Shown here one piece after another: positions 42,229 to 57,800 of a DNA stretch of 64,000 nucleotides (within the stretch, counting starts at the first letter, position 1; every line of letters starts with the position of its first letter). The stretch lies in NCBI GenBank assembly GCA_946811695.1, contig OX328123.1:41137764-41201763 (forward strand), given 5' to 3'. This stretch comes from Gonocerus acuteangulatus (taxonomy: Eukaryota; Arthropoda; Insecta; Hemiptera; Coreidae). The position numbers were made by a program, and so were the translations under genes. Under the pieces are notes generated by a model. It was not told the DNA's origin and searched no databases. It saw only the letters and a program-made list of their open reading frames with translations.

Positions 42229-44957
42229 TCATATTTTGTTATAAAGTTTTAGTTTATGTAAGTGTCGTAGTATGGTAACAATGTGTGGGCTGCTTTCGGA
42301 AAATAATTCAGACATGTGATATGGTATAGTTAAGTAGTCTCGTGTGTTGCATTCTGTTAGTAAGTGTTTAATGGTCAGTGGCCTGTTGCATGTCTGGCAT
42401 ATAGGTCTGTCTTGTTTTGTCATGAGATAGGAATGTGTTAAGTGTGTATGTCCAATGCGTAGTCTTGTAATTACAACTTCATCACGTCTTGTTAATTGCG
42501 TATTAGCTTGCCATTCATGAGTACTGCTTTTTATCTCTCTTAGGAGGTTATCTCTTGTGCTGTACCATGAGGCTTGCCATTCAAGACGGATATTTTCTGT
42601 AATTAGTAAATGTAAGTCTTCAGTCGTTAGTAAGTTAGAGTCCACTGATTCCCGTCTGCTGGCGTGTTTTGCTTGTTCGTCCGCAGTCGTTGTTTGTCCA
42701 ATATTTTCGTGTCCTGGGACCCACAACATTGTTACCTGTATGTTGTGCGTCTGAAGTCTGATGATATGTTCTAAAATGTCAATGATGACAGGATTAGTGT
42801 TATATATGTGTAAGGAGAGTAAACAACTTAACGAGTCCGAGCATAGTGTTATGTTCTGTGTTGTAGTCTGTACGTTAGTTAGACCTAAGAGAATGCCATG
42901 CAGCTCAGCGGTGTATATGCTTGTGCTCTTTGGTAAGGTGACGAGATATTTTTCTTCATTTATAATAGCAGCTGCACCGACGCCGTCATTCATCTTAGAT
43001 CCATCAGTAAATATGTACACTGTGTCTGTTGTCGTTTCAGTTAAATGCTTGTACGTTGTCTTGTAAAAGTGTTTAGAAAGTGCGATTTTCTTTTTAAATT
43101 TAGTTAACGTAAGGTCAATTTTTAAGTTGCTTACTCTCCAGGGAGGAATTGAAAGATGTCTGTGTGCGTGAGTTGGTTGTGTAAGAACATGTCCATTCTC
43201 TCTATCAAGCATACAGCGCACTATGAGCGGCTTACGTTTTGTTCCTCTTTCAGTGTAGAGATCTTTATATGGATTATTTAAAAACGAATTTACACACTGT
43301 GAATTTAATGATTTTGATTTTGTAATAAATTTAAGACAAATCATCTGACGTCTATTATCCAGCGGAAGCTCTCCCGACTCTGCATATAGACTCTTCACAG
43401 GACTGGATCTAAAAGCTCCTAAAGCTATCCGGATTCCAGTATTGTGCACTAAGTCTAATGCTTTTAGTGTATTTGAACTGGCAGATGAATATACTATAGA
43501 ACCATAATCCAGTAGCGACCTGGTAAAGGCTCGATAAAATCTAAGCATGGTACATCTGTCAGCTCCCCACTTAGTGTTACTAAGAATCCTCAATAAATTC
43601 AACGATTTGTTGCATTTGTTAAGGAGTTCTTGTATATGGGGTGCCCATGTCAAGCGTTGATCAAATACCACTCCAAGAAATGTCAGTGTTCGTGTTTGTG
43701 TTATGTGATTATTGTTTAAAATTAAATTTGAATTGGGTATGTTGTGTTTTTTTGTAAATACGATGTACTTTGATTTATCGTATGAAAATTTGAATCCAGT
43801 TCTTGAACACCAGTATTCTAAAGAGTGTATTGTGTCTTGAATTTTTTCTATGGCAGTGTGGGAATTAGCTGATGTGATATACAATAATAGATCGTCAGCA
43901 TATTGACAGTATGTTACTCCTTGCGGAATAAAGCGTCCAACGGAATTAATAGCTATATTGAAGAGTGTGGTACTCAAGACGCCACCTTGAGGCACTCCAT
44001 TTTCCTGAAGAAATTCGTCAGAATATACTGAGCCTATCCTCACCCTGAAACGTCGATTAGACAAGTATTGAGAAGTATACTGTAGAATACTTCCCTGCAT
44101 ACCCCAGTCGCTCATTTGTGCTAGTATTAATCTTGTCCAGAGGCGATCGTATGCTTTCTCCAGATCTAGTGAGAGAGCAACTGTAGATTTTTTAAATAAA
44201 AATCCATTTAAAACATCGTTCTCCAGCCGTGCAATGTGGTGCATAGTACTGTGGTTAGGTCTAAAGCCACATTGAAACTGCGACAGGCAATTTTTCTTCT
44301 CGATAAACCATACCAGCCTCTTGTTCATCATCCTCTCCATGACTTTGGACAGGCAGCTGGTCAATGAAATCGGCCTGAAACTGGAAGGGTTGCTCTTGTC
44401 TTTTCCAGGCTTCAGTACTGGAATGACTACAGATACGTTCCAGGTCTGAGGATAGGTACCAGACTTAAATATCTCATTATAAAGTTTAAGAAGCATCACT
44501 AGGCCAGTCTTGGGTAATTTCTTTATCATCTCATAAGAAATGTTGTCAGATCCTGGCGTAGTATTTTTGATGTTGGAAAGTGTCAAGTTTAATTCTTGTA
44601 ATGTAAACGGGTCGTTCAAAGGGTGGTCGAAGTTAGTTAGTATAGGTATTGGAGTCTGTTCGACATATGTTTTGTGGTCAATAAAGTCGTCCAAGTAGTG
44701 CATGGAGCTGGATATTTTACTGAAATGATTTCCTAATATATTGCTCATAATGTATGGGTCAGTCAAGACAGTGTCATTGTGTACTAGTCCTGTTATCGGT
44801 GGTTTGTACTTTTTATGTTGTATTTGGTTGATCTTTTGCCAAACGTCTTTTGATGAAGTGTTTCTGTTTATGTTTGTTAGGAAGTCTATCCAACATTTCT
44901 TTTCGCTAGTTTTAATTACCCACTTGGCCTTAGCTTTCTTCCGTTTATAGTCAACAC
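42229..44957 (-). CDS. LINE ORF2, reverse transcriptase and RNase H
   Basis: Open for about 909 residues but lacks the endonuclease because of 5' truncation. RT: IKNTTPGSDNISYEM, FRPISLTSCLSKVMER, DLEKAYDRLW, GVPQGGVLSTTLF and the catalytic QYADDLLLY. RNase H: IFTDGSKMNDGVGAA, YTAELHGILL, CSDSLSCLLS and VPGHENIGQTTTADEQAKH. The C-terminal zinc site is CQTCNRPLTIKHLLTEC. No stops, so it is young; clade I or close to it. The first ~11 residues of the open frame beyond 44,957 are HINE sequence. Confidence 0.85.
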
Positions 44958-44985
44958 CTAGAGACCGAAAATAACGGTGGTTCAA

Positions 44986-45024
<39 letters not shown>

Positions 45025-45053
45025 TTATATATTATATATATATATATATTATA

Positions 45054-45110
<57 letters not shown>

Positions 45111-45606
45111 CTGTTCGCTTTCTAGATAGAAGACGAATGGTCCGATTTTGATGAAATTTGGTACAAAAATCTGTCGTCCAATTTGAAAGGTCAAGTTCGT
45201 TACCCAGCAAAATCCGCCCACTGGAAGATGGCGTTTGGGGCGAAATTCGCGCAAAAAAAAATCGTAACGCTTACGTTTTTGAGTTCATAAGCTTGTAACT
45301 AACGCCCATGCTTCTGTATCCTCTAGAAAGGCTTTATTAGGCATATTTTGTATTGATTTATAGAGCTATGCTTTAGAATGAGAGCCAGATTCTGTAATTT
45401 CCGCTTCTGTGTAAAAGTTAGCTACTGTCGGTGTCCCTGACGCCTTAATATCACTTTTATTCGAGATGTTCGAGAGGATTTTGACAATTTTCACGAGATA
45501 TATAAAAAAAAAATAAGTTTATTTCTTTTCTAAGCTTATCAAATGGCACTAGGGACATGAACGGAACCGCGCTAAGATGATGCAGTTCCTGCGAGTCGGA
45601 CTTTCT
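44958..45606 (-). repeat. HINE-like family B, partial copy
   Basis: Contains the family B segment around CCGAAAATAACGGTGG, (TA)n from 44,990 to 45,106, the conserved ~120 bp with CGCCCACTGGAAGATGGCG, and the 5' terminus GCGAGTCGGACTTT at about 45,590-45,606. The subterminal GGAACCGCGCTAAG is visible at 45,562. Confidence 0.75.
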
Positions 45607-46234
45607 ATTTTATTTTATGTGTCAGAAGATCAAATTTTAATAACTACACACCATTCAGCAATAAACCTTTATTTTGTTCTACATGTTCTTTATTTTGTTC
45701 AGGAGCACTACAAATATAAATTACACTCTTAACCTTAGAGAACCTTCTGCAGGAAGGCCCTTCCTGGAAGGGTCACCTATTACTTATTTTTCTGTTTCAT
45801 AGGGTGAAGAACTTCTTGTTCTTTTTGGTGGAATTCTATATTTTGATAAGCTCATTTTATTGTTTAACAAACTGAAATATCGAAAGAAGTCAAGGAATTG
45901 GAAGGTTGGGATTATAAGATAAAACGTCAGTTTTCCAGAAAAATCTATATTTCGAAATTTTCGACATGCTCTTTGGCAGTCTTCTTCAGCTACAAAATAA
46001 ATATACAGAATTACAAACGAGAATGATCACAAGAAAATTTTATATCATGACAATATGTTATAAAACAACTTTTTAAGTGAATATTAGAAAAACAATGGTT
46101 TTGTTTTATGGACAACGTGAAATTAGTTGAGCGTACGTTTTTTATTTGTGTGTGTGTTTGTATGTCTGTGTGTTTTGTGTGTGTGTGTGTGTGTATTTAA
46201 CGCCGGGCTATGAATAGGTTGTCCCCCTTTTATG
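45607..46234. other. Unclassified spacer with (GT)n
   Basis: No gene recognised. (GT)n lies at about 46,147-46,196, directly next to the tail of the second 5S-derived repeat. Confidence 0.5.
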
Positions 46235-46349
46235 ATGCCAACAGCATGTGGTCAATCAACCATTCCAGATACTGGCCACGCCCGACGTTGCTTAACTTCG
46301 GTGATCAACGAAAACTAGTCCACTCAACGTGGCGGCTATGGCCGTTGGC
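46235..46349 (-). repeat. 5S rRNA-derived repeat, copy 2
   Basis: Minus-strand 5S-like sequence: GCCAACGGCCATAGCC, TTGATCACCGAAGTTAAGCA, GTCGGGCGTGGCCAGTA and ATGCTGTTGGCAT. It keeps more of the true 5S sequence than copy 1 but has extra bases. Its downstream ~33 bp (CATAAAAGGGGGACAACC) match copy 1. Confidence 0.8.
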
Positions 46350-46466
46350 TCGTTGAGCGAAGTAAAAAAAAAAATAATAAAAAAATAGATAAATAAAATT
46401 AACTGTGCCTCAAAATAAAAAAATGCCTTAGAAACGCATAAGCATCCGCACAATGATAAACAAACA

Positions 46467-46722
46467 TATCGTCGTTACAAATGCAAAGTATCGAATGTCA
46501 AAATCACCACTTTTCAGAGTGGAAAAGCGTTTATTCATAACTTTTTTTTGGACTGTCAAATATTCGGCAGATTTGACCTTTTGATAGTGGAATACTTTCC
46601 CATTCATAGAGTGATCTAAGATTCAAGAGTTTGCCGTACTTAAGTCCAACAAAAATTAGTAAAGATTGAAAATGAAAGATGCATTTTTTCACATTCGATA
46701 CTTTGCATTTGTATCGACGATA
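46467..46722. repeat. MITE with ~30-bp TIRs, copy 2
   Basis: Same family as 40,166-40,422, with TIRs TATCGTCGTTACAAATGCAA and its complement, flanked by TA. The internal part aligns to copy 1 in the opposite direction. Confidence 0.75.
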
Positions 46723-46914
46723 TAAGCACTGAATTCATCCATGCATTTCCTATGACACTCCAGAGTTTTGTGTAAATTGCAAATAATAATTAATTGCAAT
46801 TTACTCTTTCAATTTTCATTAATGAAAATAGAAAATAATTCTGAGCGAAGTAAGTAGCGAACACAACAAACATTAATCCCTCAATCATCGTACCAATTCT
46901 TACTAGGATCTAAG

Positions 46915-48780
<1,866 letters not shown>

Positions 48781-49472
48781 GACCAACTCTCTGATCTGAA
48801 CCTTCTTGTCCCTAATGTCGTCGCTTGGAATCGACGTAGTACATATTTTATCAAAAATGTAAACACCTACTCCAATCAAAACTTGAAGAAACTTGACATA
48901 AGAAAATTACATTAGCGGAAATAACTCACTCATCCTCTTCGACTTACGTTCGGAAAGCCATATTACAAGCAATGAAAAATTCTTTCTCATTTTATCTATC
49001 TTGAACTACTTGCAAATTCAATTCAAACCAATACTAAACTAAGGAAAACAAACACAAAGGGGTCAGACGTAACGAAAATTAAAACATCATAGTTTGTACG
49101 AATCTCAAACTTGTGGAGCAATTTCTAACTGAATCAATGGTTTCTGAATACCCAAACCAAAAATAAGTTAGTAATATCATCAAGTTAGTAATAAGAGTAT
49201 ATAAGTTAGTAATAAGAATAGTAATATCATCTTTTTCCGTTACAGATATCGCTTTAAAAATGGTTCTATTCTTTTCCCTACGTCAGAAAACCTATAAAAA
49301 CTGTACCTACAAGCCTATTAACGCAAATATTTCTTCGCGTATTATTCGCTCAGAAAAAACATGTTCCAGTTAACGGATTCTGCTAGTTAACGAACTTGAT
49401 CTTTCAAATCAGCCATAGTATTTTTGCACCAAATTTTATTATTATTATTATTTCTGGGGCAGCTAAAGTTCG

Positions 49473-49537
<65 letters not shown>

Positions 49538-49650
49538 AAATTTGAATGATCTATTTTTTGTAACCTATTTATCACCAGTAATTCCATATTCTGCTATTAG
49601 ATGACGTCGTAAGCGGCCATCTCTAAAAGATAAGAGGAAACACGCTAAAA
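48781..49650 (+). repeat. Diverged HINE-like element between two family B copies
   Basis: Has (TA)n at 49,478-49,534 and ends GAGGAAACACGCTAAAA at ~49,650, a diverged version of the family B 3' end. The next family B copy starts immediately. No genes. Confidence 0.55.
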
Positions 49651-50978
49651 AAAAAGTCCGACTCGCAGGAACTGCGTCATCTTAGCGCGGTTGAATTCAT
49701 ATCCCTAGTGTCATTTTGTAGACTTAGAATAGAAACAGTTATTACTTTGTTTAGACCATTCCTAATGTAAACAAATATGAAAAAAACAAAACAAAAAAAA
49801 AACAAGATTTTCGGCTAGGGATGAAATTATCCTAAGCAGAAATTACTCTTTCCGCCTTCCCAAGTTTCGATCTACGAAGACTCTTCTACGAATATATTTC
49901 TAATTTACTTAACTTGCAGTGCTAACATATCCATTTTACTTTTAAATGCAGTTAAACAAAATAAAATTGTACATGAAAATGAGAAAGTAGTGTTATTTTT
50001 TATTGAACTACGGCCACATTCAACCACAAAATATAATTATATTTCTAGTATAGCATTTGGCTGCATGACTTCCTACAGGTAAAGGTAACTGTCAGCTGTC
50101 CTAGAATGCTTGATGATAACAATGAATCTTGATTTATGAAGTGCAATAAAAGCCTACCTGAAGCCGGCCTACTACCTCGACCCGGACTGACTTTACACGG
50201 AGAATATTTACGTTTTCAGTTCTGTTACAGGTTCAGAGAATTTGTATTTATTCCCCTGTTTTATTGAGAAATAAATCCTCCTACTAGAAGCAATAACAAA
50301 ATAACAAGAAATAAAAACAGACAAAAAGAACCGTACAAATAAACGAAATCAATTATCGTTTATCAAACTTCTAAGTTTTATGTACTTATTTCTCCGTTTG
50401 ACATTGCCTGATCAAAACTTACTTCAGAACCTGTTTTCTAGGGCATTTAGTAAGCTTTCGAATTGTAACCATCCGTTTACCATGATTCTCAATCGTTTTC
50501 GAGATATTAAGGAAAGTATAAGAAGTTTCCAAAGCTTTTCATCTCTATTAATAAATTATTTTAATTTAACCCTTCCTTAACTCCAAACGTAAGTAAATTT
50601 TCAGCATACTAGTTTTGATGAAATTAGAACATGCAGAAAATGTTTCAACTGAATCCCATAATTCGAAGTATCCAAACCAAAAACGGTATTCAAAAACTAT
50701 TTTTTCCAATTTTCTCGAAAACGGTTAAAGCTATCGTCTTGAAAATGGTTTCATTCGTTTTCCTAGCCCAAGAAGCCTATAAAACGAGTACTTACAAGCT
50801 TATGAACTCAAAAACGTAAGCGCTACGATTTTTTTTGCGCGAATTTCGCCCCAAACGCCATCTTCCAGTGGGCGGATTCTGCTGGTTAACGAACTTGACC
50901 TTTCAAATTAGACGACGGATTTTTGTACCAAATTTCATCACAATCGGACCATTAGGGAAGCGAGAAATGAGAGAACAG

Positions 50979-51044
<66 letters not shown>

Positions 51045-51189
51045 ATATACAAATTTGAACCACCGTTATTTTCGGTCTCTAGGGGTTCTGAAACGCGAAA
51101 TTTTCTAGTCGGCACTTCCGGATTGTTTCATTGTATCAACCTTATAAGCGGGGTTCCTCCCTATGGGTGAGGGAGGAACCGCGCTAAAA
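49651..51189 (+). repeat. HINE-like family B, complete copy
   Basis: Starts AAAAAGTCCGACTCGCAGGA with subterminal TTAGCGCGGTT at about 49,682, and ends GGAACCGCGCTAAAA at 51,189. (TA)n at 50,985-51,036. Only one internal ~350-bp unit is present, so copy number varies between elements. Confidence 0.8.
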
Positions 51190-51317
51190 GGGGGGAACAA
51201 ACTATATTAGACAAGTGTATCTTTCATCCGAATAATCTTTCATAATAATACATATTCAAATTTTTCATTAAGACACATTGTAAAATATATATATTTTATT
51301 TTATTCCATCCTTTCAG

Positions 51318-51385
51318 GGGTGAGGTTAGTTTGGTGGTAGAACACTCGAGTAATGAACTGGAGGACCTCAGTTACAAACCCGTGC
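51318..51385 (+). repeat. tRNA-like SINE head
   Basis: GGTTAGTTTGGTGGTAGAAC resembles a tRNA A-box region and AGTTACAAACCCGTG a poor B box. A tRNA gene is excluded because the arms do not pair. Confidence 0.35.
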
Positions 51386-51503
51386 GCGCACTAAAGATTT
51401 TTATTTTCTACTGTCGTCTTTCGAGGGATGAAGTCATGGTTTCAAGTTGTCCCTAGGCTCACCCAGCCTTTAATTAATTTATTAATGGCTAACTATAAAG
51501 GGG

Positions 51504-52054
51504 AAAAAAGTCCGTCACGCAGGAGCTGCATAACTAAGCACTTTCCTCAGAATTTTTGTAGTGAAGACTACATTACTGAATAATTTGCTACTGAATAAAT
51601 TGGTAATGTGGGTCCGGAGTAAACCCCCCCCCCTCCTAATAAACCGATTTAGTTTATTTTTACAACGTATGTCTCTCTTTAGATCAACATAACGAATACC
51701 GAGTTTCGTTGAAATATAACAAAAACTACGGCTGGCACTGTTAAATTAGTGTTTTGGGTCCGGGGTAAACCCCCCCTCCCGGTGGACCGATTTTGGTGGT
51801 TAACGAACTCGTTCAATCGTTTGCTAATTGAACGCTATATACCACGTTTCGTGAAGAAAAAACAAAAACTCTGGCCGCTAACGTGTTAACAGACACACAT
51901 ATATATATGCATATACATAGATATATATAAATTTTAACGGGGGTCATTTTCGGTGTCTACTAGGTAGGATCGATGGAGATTTGAAGACATTTTTCAAAAC
52001 TTCCGTCATAAGTGGAACCTCAATAGCTACTTTCCTTCGGAGGAAAGTGCTAAA
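51504..52054 (+). repeat. HINE-like family A, internally deleted copy
   Basis: Complete ends (AAAAAAGTCCGTCACGCAGG and GGAAAGTGCTAAA) but most of the internal repeats are lost. The microsatellite is short and degenerate (51,893-51,926). Confidence 0.75.
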
Positions 52055-52237
52055 TGTAGGTGACTGTAGCATAGTACTGACCATACTATCTCCCTAGTGT
52101 GCTGTAAGTTGAAGAATCAGATACCTCAACAATATCTACCCCTCTGGGCCCTTGGGGCCTGTTACGGGACTGATTTTTTTTTTTATTCCATCCTGTCTCT
52201 TTGCCTTTCGGTGAAAAATGCAAACATTAGGAATACT

Positions 52238-52819
52238 AAAAAGTCCCAGGAGCTGCATAACTTAGCACTTTACTCAGAATTGGGTAGTGTCGATTGCATG
52301 AATAATTTGCTTAATATAACCTATATAGATAAATAAAATAAAAACATAAATAACACCTATTTCAATTCAATCCAAACATAGTACAATATAAATCCCCCCC
52401 CCCTTCCGATAGACCGATTTAGTTCATTTTTGCAACACTTCTTCCTTGTTAGATACCCAGGACGTATACCGCGTTTCGTTACAATACAGCAGAAATTACG
52501 ACCGGTATGAGCAAATTAGTAATTTCTGTTCGGAGTAAACTCCCCCTTCTAGTCAACCAATTTAGTTTATTTTTACAACAAATTTTTCTCTTTAGTTGAC
52601 CACAACAAATACCGATTTTCGTTGAAAAATATGAAATATTATGGCTGGTATTGAAAAAATAACTACTTTGGCTCCGGAGTAAGCCCCCCTTCCGGATGGA
52701 CCGATTTTGTTGGTTAACGAACTCGTTCAATCGTTTGATGGGGGAATACTACATACCAAGTTTCGTGGCGAAGAAACAAAAACTCTGGCCTGTATCGTGT
52801 TAACGGACACATATATAAC

Positions 52820-52898
<79 letters not shown>

Positions 52899-53021
52899 TT
52901 TAACTGGGGTCATTTTCGGTCTCTACTAGGCAGGATCGATAAAGATTCTAAGAAATTTTTCAAAAATTCCGTCATGCGGGCAACCTCAATAGCTACTTTC
53001 CTTCGGAGGAAAGTGCTAAAA
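52238..53021 (+). repeat. HINE-like family A, internally deleted copy
   Basis: The 5' end is altered (AAAAAGTCCCAGGAGCTGC). It contains two internal subrepeats, (TA)n/(TG) tracts at 52,813-52,893 and an intact 3' hairpin with GTGCTAAAA. It ends about 240 bp before the first exon of the SV2-like gene. Confidence 0.75.
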
Positions 53022-53257
53022 TCTAGATTTATTTCAACATATAGCTTCATTCGTTGTTTATCATGATATTACGCAAAGGGCATGCATGTTTATTAGATGG
53101 TATTCTTATCTGTATGATTTCTATTTCACTTAAAACGAAATGTTTAAAAGAAACCCCCATAAATATCGTAGATAATCTCCATTCAGTTGTAGTATCTTGC
53201 AGACCTCAGTTTTACCAACATACCTCCAATCCAGCCAAAATATCAGGAAGTTTTACA

Positions 53258-54163
53258 ATGCCGTCTCAATATCCAGAGTATGTAACATCGGATGCACCAC
53301 AATCGGAAAGGCAGAGGACAAGTAAGAAAATGCCATTTTTTTAATTTTACTTAATCCATGGAATTGATATATTTATTAAAACGTCAGAAGTTATGTAGAC
53401 ATTGTAAAGCGTTTCTTAGTTCTTTGGGTAGGAAACCAGCTTATGATGCCGTTCCATGTCGACTTCTTGGCAATTATATCACGAAATTATCGGAGGCTCA
53501 CGTAATTACGCCGAGTGTATGCCCACGCGCGTGGGGGGAGGGGTGTAAATATGTTAATGTTCGCACTCTACGAACTTCGTTGGTGACTCGAATTTAGTGA
53601 AATTGTTTTTAAAAATATTTGGTCAGATTCATAAGATTAAATTCATTAACTGGCCAAAGCCACCCCCAGACAACTGTTTTCCCCCATCAATATAATAGTT
53701 TTACATTCGTAGGCTTACATGTTAACATTTTATAGATATTTTGACGTGTTTTTTTGAGAAAAATTATGAAAACGGATTCATCCCAACCAATATTTATAAC
53801 TTTTGAGAACAAGAAGTATTAAAAGTCTGATACTCATCAGAACGCCAAATTATAATATTTAAAACGTTTTGATGGAAAGTTACATTATCCTATTACACAA
53901 ATTTAAATATCTACTTCTATTTAATCGCCAAAAAGAAGCGAATTTTTAGACGCTTAAATTACGACTATGCAATATGACAGGAGGTAACTATAAGCGGAAA
54001 TAATTTATTAACTACAAGGACTATTATAAACTATAATGAAGGCAACAGAATTACACACATTCAAAGTAACAAAATGTACACTTTTCATATTTTTGAAGTG
54101 ATTTCTTTGAATGAGATGAAAATTGCATTGCTCTTTTTTTTTCTTTACCAAATTGCAACAAAA

Positions 54164-54199
<36 letters not shown>

Positions 54200-54766
54200 T
54201 AATAATAATTTGAATCATCCGTATTTTCGTAACTTATGGGTTCTGAAACTTTGTTCAAGAGTAAAGTAAATCATAGGGAAAAAAAAAAAAAGAAAAAAGA
54301 AAAAAAAAAAAAAAAAAAAAAAAAGGGGGGATGGGGAAAAAAGAAAGGAGGAAAGTGAGAAAAAAATAAAATAAAAATAATGGATAAAGAAAGCAAGAAT
54401 TAAAAGAAACAATATAAATAAAAGAGAGAGAAAAAAAATAATAAATATCCTGAGACGAATGCTTCTTAAGTAAAGCGTACCTCAATCTAAGGGCACGGAA
54501 TGGTTATTCGTGTGACAAGTTTGCTTAGAGGGCGCTGACGACCGCGAGGTTTTTCGTCCAACAAGTGTATTAATTTAAATATACTGCAATAAGCGTGGAT
54601 ATTTTCTAAGCTAATGCATCTGCTGCTGTCCGCCCTACTAAACAATTTTCTGATCTGAGATGTACTGCAGTTTTTATGTGATTCCTTTTTCTTCAGTATT
54701 AAAACCCGATTACAAATGAGGCACTCTTGACATGAAAAAGAATCTAAAGTTCAACATTTCATAAAC

Positions 54767-54826
<60 letters not shown>

Positions 54827-57800
54827 CAAAAGAATTTCAAAAAAGTCTTGAAACCTTGGACCTTCTTTAAAAATATGTATGGTTTTTGTTTAACAATAGA
54901 GGGGTCTCAGGCTATAAGTTTATAGGTTGAGAAAATGGTTAGGGGAGAGGGAGGAAAGACCTGAACTAATTTTACTAAATGAATAAACTTACTTTTTCTC
55001 TTGTTTTATTTTTTAATTCATATTTACTTTTTGATAATATATTAAATGATTTAGTATTTTTTGTTTATGCTTCAATACTTCAGTGATTGAATAGACCTAT
55101 TAGAAGCATTAATTGGGAAATCAAATTTAATTTAATTGAGTGTGCCTTCTTCCATAATTCTAATTAATTTATAAGTACTTTTCTTTTGAAAATTTTATAA
55201 GCCAAAGCGAAGTCAGTTTTTTTTGTGGTATATCCACATCTAGGCCATTAGTGACAGACTAAGTATAGGTTTCCACCGTTCCTATACAGGAATGATAGAG
55301 CAGGAAATGTTTTCAACAAATGAAAAAACCCAACTTTGTGTATGCGGGACCCAAACTAGCATCTCCTTATGTAGGATTGGGATGTGCTATCCATCCTACA
55401 AGCTTTTAAAATGAAGAAGATTAGTAGGATTGACTTAAAATTGTATTCTAAAAAACATTTTATTTTTTAATTCTTATATACACTTATTTCATTTTCAGAA
55501 TCTTCAAACAGTGTTATCTCAACAGATTTTGAAACAGCACTAACCAAAGCTGGTAAGAAATATTTCATATTTACTTTATGGTAGACTAATATTTATTCAC
55601 GTTCTTTGATTTATTGCACATTGTAATGTCTAAGAATTTAAAGAAAGCAGTTAGGAAAATGTCTAATGGTTCATTTCATTTGAACGGCATAATAACATTC
55701 TAAACAAGCATTGAACTCATTGATAAATCAATTTTAAAAAAAATCAATGCTCCCCAATTCTAATATATATATAAGACATCAACATAATTTATTTATATTA
55801 AAAATAGTTACATAAAATCCACAAAAAATATGAGCGTAAATAAATAATGTCAGAAGCAAATTCCAAATGATCTCTAGTAAAGTTTATAATTCATCTACAA
55901 AACTCTGATGTGTGATTAAAAGAAATTATTTTGTTTATTTATTCCTTTTGCCAGGAATAAACGTTCAAGTAGAATTTTATATATTTTGAGCTTTTATTCT
56001 TCACTTAAGTTTTATTTTCTGAATGACCTTGTGGTAGTTTCCCAGGACAAAGTGGATTTACAAGGCTTGAAAAGCAAGCTCTGTGGTTTGCGTAAAGAGG
56101 GACATAAAATAAATTGTTGCTTCAAGACTGATACCTGGAATTCACAAGAACGGGATAAATGCCTGATTTTGGTGCAAGAGAACAGAGTTCCATCCCCCCC
56201 CCCCTTCGGTTCAATGCTCATTCATCATATAGCCCGGAGTAAAAAAAGCTCAATGGCTGGAGCCCTTCTTTTAAATAATATCATTTCCAAAAGAAACAAG
56301 TGGAATTTTATGTAAATATTGTAGAATGGACTTCAGTTCAAGAGTATGAATCATGAACATTCAATGATCGTTGGAACGAACGCCTGCAAGCATGAAATAC
56401 AGGAAAAGCTACTTTTACGACCCTCAGGATAAAGATTGAGATATTGATGAAGGAGGATTTTCTAATTATGAAGCAACTTAATTTTAAAAGCCAATAATCT
56501 AAAAAAAAAGTATCCACCGTTGTAAAATTTAATCCCCAGTTAAAGCTTATAGATTTTCTTTTTATCATGAATCATTGACGTTGAGGCCATTAACACCGGA
56601 CTATCTGTAGTTGCCACCTTTCCTAAACATCCAACTTATGGATTGTTAAATCAACATCTAAATTAATTAGTAAATTATTGTTTTAATAATTGTTAATTTA
56701 CAGGCTTTGGAAAGTTTCACTATATCTTGCTACTGATTGCCATCCCAGCATCAGCAACAGGACCTTTTGTTACTGGTGCCATGTCATTTGTAATTCCAGT
56801 TGCAGGGCCAGACTTAGGGATGACTCAAATTTCAAAAGCTGTTTTGCAATCAGCGCCTTATATAGGTACAACATTTATATAGTTTTTATAACAATTACTA
56901 AAAATAAGGCACATAAGAGAATATGTGAGTGTATCTTTGTGAACATGTACCTTGTTATTTTTTCTCTCCAACAGGAATGATCTTCTCGGCATTTTTTTGG
57001 GGGGTGCTCTCAGATTCATTTGGACGTCAGCGCCTCCTGGCTGGTGGATTCCTTCTAGATTTTCTAATGAATACTGCTTGTGCTCTTATACCAAACCTAC
57101 CATCCATGATAGTTTTTAAACTTCTTTCAGGAATTATGTGAGTTCCAATGAAGTATAAGTGAGTTTATTTTTGTAGTGCTATTATATTGAATTACACACT
57201 TATAAGAACAAAGACATTAATTTGAAATTTGTGTCTATTTATTGAAATAATTGGGTTGCTCCCCAATCTAGGTGCACAGTAGTAGGTGAAAATTGAAAAA
57301 TCTTGAAAGTTCTGTTTGCCTCCGCTCCCAGGGAGGGTGCCCGTTTTGTACTTGTTGTTCCTTCGGAAACCCATCATTCCATCTGAAACCCATCATGTGG
57401 GGTATCAAGCTGGCCAAGTTGGAATTGCCAAATAAGTGAGAGGATATTATTAGGTTCTTGACAAGGTATTAAGAGCCTAAAACTTGGCCCAATACTATGA
57501 TATCATAACTTTCATAGGAAAACTGTTTTAGGGAGAGGCCTGGAACTTGGCCTCTTTTTTTCAACGTTGGTTATTTTGGGGGATCAATTTAATTAGAAAA
57601 ATAAAGAGTATTAACAGGAGGCAATATAATTTTTTTATTGTTTTTTTTTTAATCCTCCATTGATGTCCATGGCTATTATATTATACTGGTTGACAAATCC
57701 AACATTTATGGTTGGGTCTATTTTACCAGTTGGGTTGGTGCAAAAAGGTTACCTATCTTAGGCCATTTTTGAATCAGCGTTTCTTCCAAGACAGTCCAAT

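Larger units (their letters stand above)
41763..44957 (-). mobile_element. 5'-truncated RNase H-bearing LINE
   Basis: Minus-strand LINE whose 3' UTR holds a (CA)n tract and ends in an AAAT repeat tail near 41,763-41,776. It is fused at its 5' end to a family B HINE at 44,958. No matching target duplication was found; the 3' side is the 5S-derived repeat. Confidence 0.8.

Noticed and set aside
53054..53344. 96-residue frame over exon 1 of the SV2-like gene
   Set aside because: Only its part from 53,258 to 53,321 is supported, by a donor site and in-phase joining to exon 2; the upstream residues lack support.
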